Part shown: positions 63,101 through 64,000 of the stretch, in pieces
How positions within the stretch are numbered: the first letter of the stretch is position 1
Layout of the letters: the number at the start of each line of letters is the position of its first letter
Assembly (NCBI GenBank): GCA_900239685.1
Contig: OENT01000237.1
Span: 90,960-154,959 of the forward strand
Source of the DNA: Rotaria macrura
Lineage: Eukaryota > Rotifera > Eurotatoria > Philodinida > Philodinidae
Length of the DNA: 64,000 bases
Reading direction: 5' to 3'
Notes under the pieces: generated by a model
What the model saw: the letters and a program-made list of their open reading frames with translations, nothing else
Database searches by the model: none
What the model was told of the DNA's origin: nothing
Translations under genes and position numbers: made by a program

Positions 63101-64000
63101 GATTATATAAAGTATAAATTTAACTCAACGAATATTTCTATAAAAATTGCTTAGATAGAATAAGGGTGATAGAAATTTAAAACAAATACGGCACCTGATG
63201 CTTTAAAAAGTACGAAACATATGTGTCCATAGATTCACACATTCTTGCTTCACAATACAAAACTTTAACTAATTATTTAAAATTAATCACTGGTTTATTC
63301 CCAGGGGGTGAAATAGATGCCATTCGTACTATGTGTAATAAGTACATGACAAAATTTTGAAGCCTATTACTTATATGATTCCCAGTCGAGACTAAATTCT
63401 AATCAACATCTATCGATATATCTAAACTTCGAACAGCAACACTATTACACATTGAGAAAAGTCGGCAAACTCAACAGCAAGTAGAGTTCCGTGAATGCAT
63501 TTCACGCAAAAGTGTAATGCACTATTCAGACCTCTTTTCCATATAAAGTCTTAAACACGAGAGCCACAAATGACCTACTAACCTGATCAGAATAATTATA
63601 CAACAAAGAAAATCCGACCAGAAGGAACAAAGAAATAAACATAAAATTAAACTAGCAAAAAGGACACAAATGAAAGCAACCATTCTTCCCCATAAAAAGC
63701 AATCATCCCGAAAATACTCCGTTCCTCAAAAAGTAAAATGAGAACTCGAAAGGAAGAGCACACTCAGAAATTAGGGTACCCCTGATCTGAGAAGAAAACA
63801 TCCTGAAACTCGAATGACATCACGAAAACTAAAAAATAACTCATAAAAGAAATGACAAATAAAAATGTTTCAGCGGACCTGCCTTCAATAGCGACATCAT
63901 CGAAAATTGACCTTACCACACTGAAAACGATCAAAACAGAATCAACAACATTGAGTAAGATTGAAATTGATCATCATGAAACTTAACACGAACTGCACTC

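Larger units (their letters stand above)
58159..64000. other. Downstream region without supported exons
   Basis: The last exon of the secreted-protein gene ends in a GTGAGT donor, yet no convincing acceptor-exon pair was found in the following 5.8 kb. The gene therefore continues after the window or its end was missed. This stretch contains a hairpin at 58352-58387, a palindromic element at 59672-60149, a 91-codon open frame at 61474-61749 with no recognised domain, and an A-rich, T-poor block from about 63590 to the end. Confidence 0.55.

Noticed and set aside
1..64000. CRISPR arrays, operons, bacterial-type defence genes and rRNA
   Set aside because: None seen. All supported genes are intron-containing metazoan genes, and the regular repeats are protein-coding tandem repeats or inverted-repeat elements.

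Overview
This is a eukaryotic nuclear window that is AT-rich and coded with short GT-AG introns, mostly 55-85 bp. Predicted proteins are rich in Gln, Asn and Ser, and there are many short palindromic DNA elements. Gene content (Mediator subunit, centrosomal coiled coils, VWD/C8/TIL/LDLa secreted protein) and compactness fit a small metazoan. A bdelloid rotifer is my best guess, from general resemblance only. One ambiguous base (n) lies at 21547.

Layout: 1-11634 holds no gene I can support. Six protein genes follow, on strictly alternating strands and forming three head-to-head pairs. Pair 1 is a kizuna-like centrosomal coiled-coil gene (13182-11635, minus) with an ANKRD26-like ankyrin/coiled-coil gene (13824-24318, plus, 9 exons, 1559 aa). 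Pair 2 is a FAM162/UPF0389-like mitochondrial membrane protein (30854-30206, minus, 178 aa) with Mediator subunit MED16 (31201-39930, plus, 7 exons, 828 aa). Pair 3 is an unrecognised 386-aa protein with about eight membrane segments (42693-41222, minus) with a very large modular secreted protein of SCO-spondin/hemolectin type (43813 to at least 58158, plus, 43 exons, 2668 codons so far, no terminal exon found). All exon chains were joined by hand at GT-AG borders with consistent phase, and the five complete coding sequences are divisible by three.

The long introns and spacers carry non-autonomous DNA elements seen as inverted repeats: 18437-19390 (intron of the ankyrin gene), 27390-28248, 32911-36741 (3.8 kb, intron of MED16, with a smaller palindromic element nested at 35715-36088), 57181-57693 (intron of the secreted-protein gene) and 59672-60149. 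No transposase reading frame was seen in any of them.

Functionally, pair 1 may couple two centrosome/basal-body proteins. MED16 is a Mediator tail subunit. The large gene encodes a secreted, disulfide-rich matrix or mucin-like protein whose 3' half is built from phase-1 symmetrical exons, including many tiny Ser/Thr-rich linker exons. I see no obviously new defence or metabolic system. The most unusual material is the modular exon architecture of the secreted protein and the families of inverted-repeat elements.
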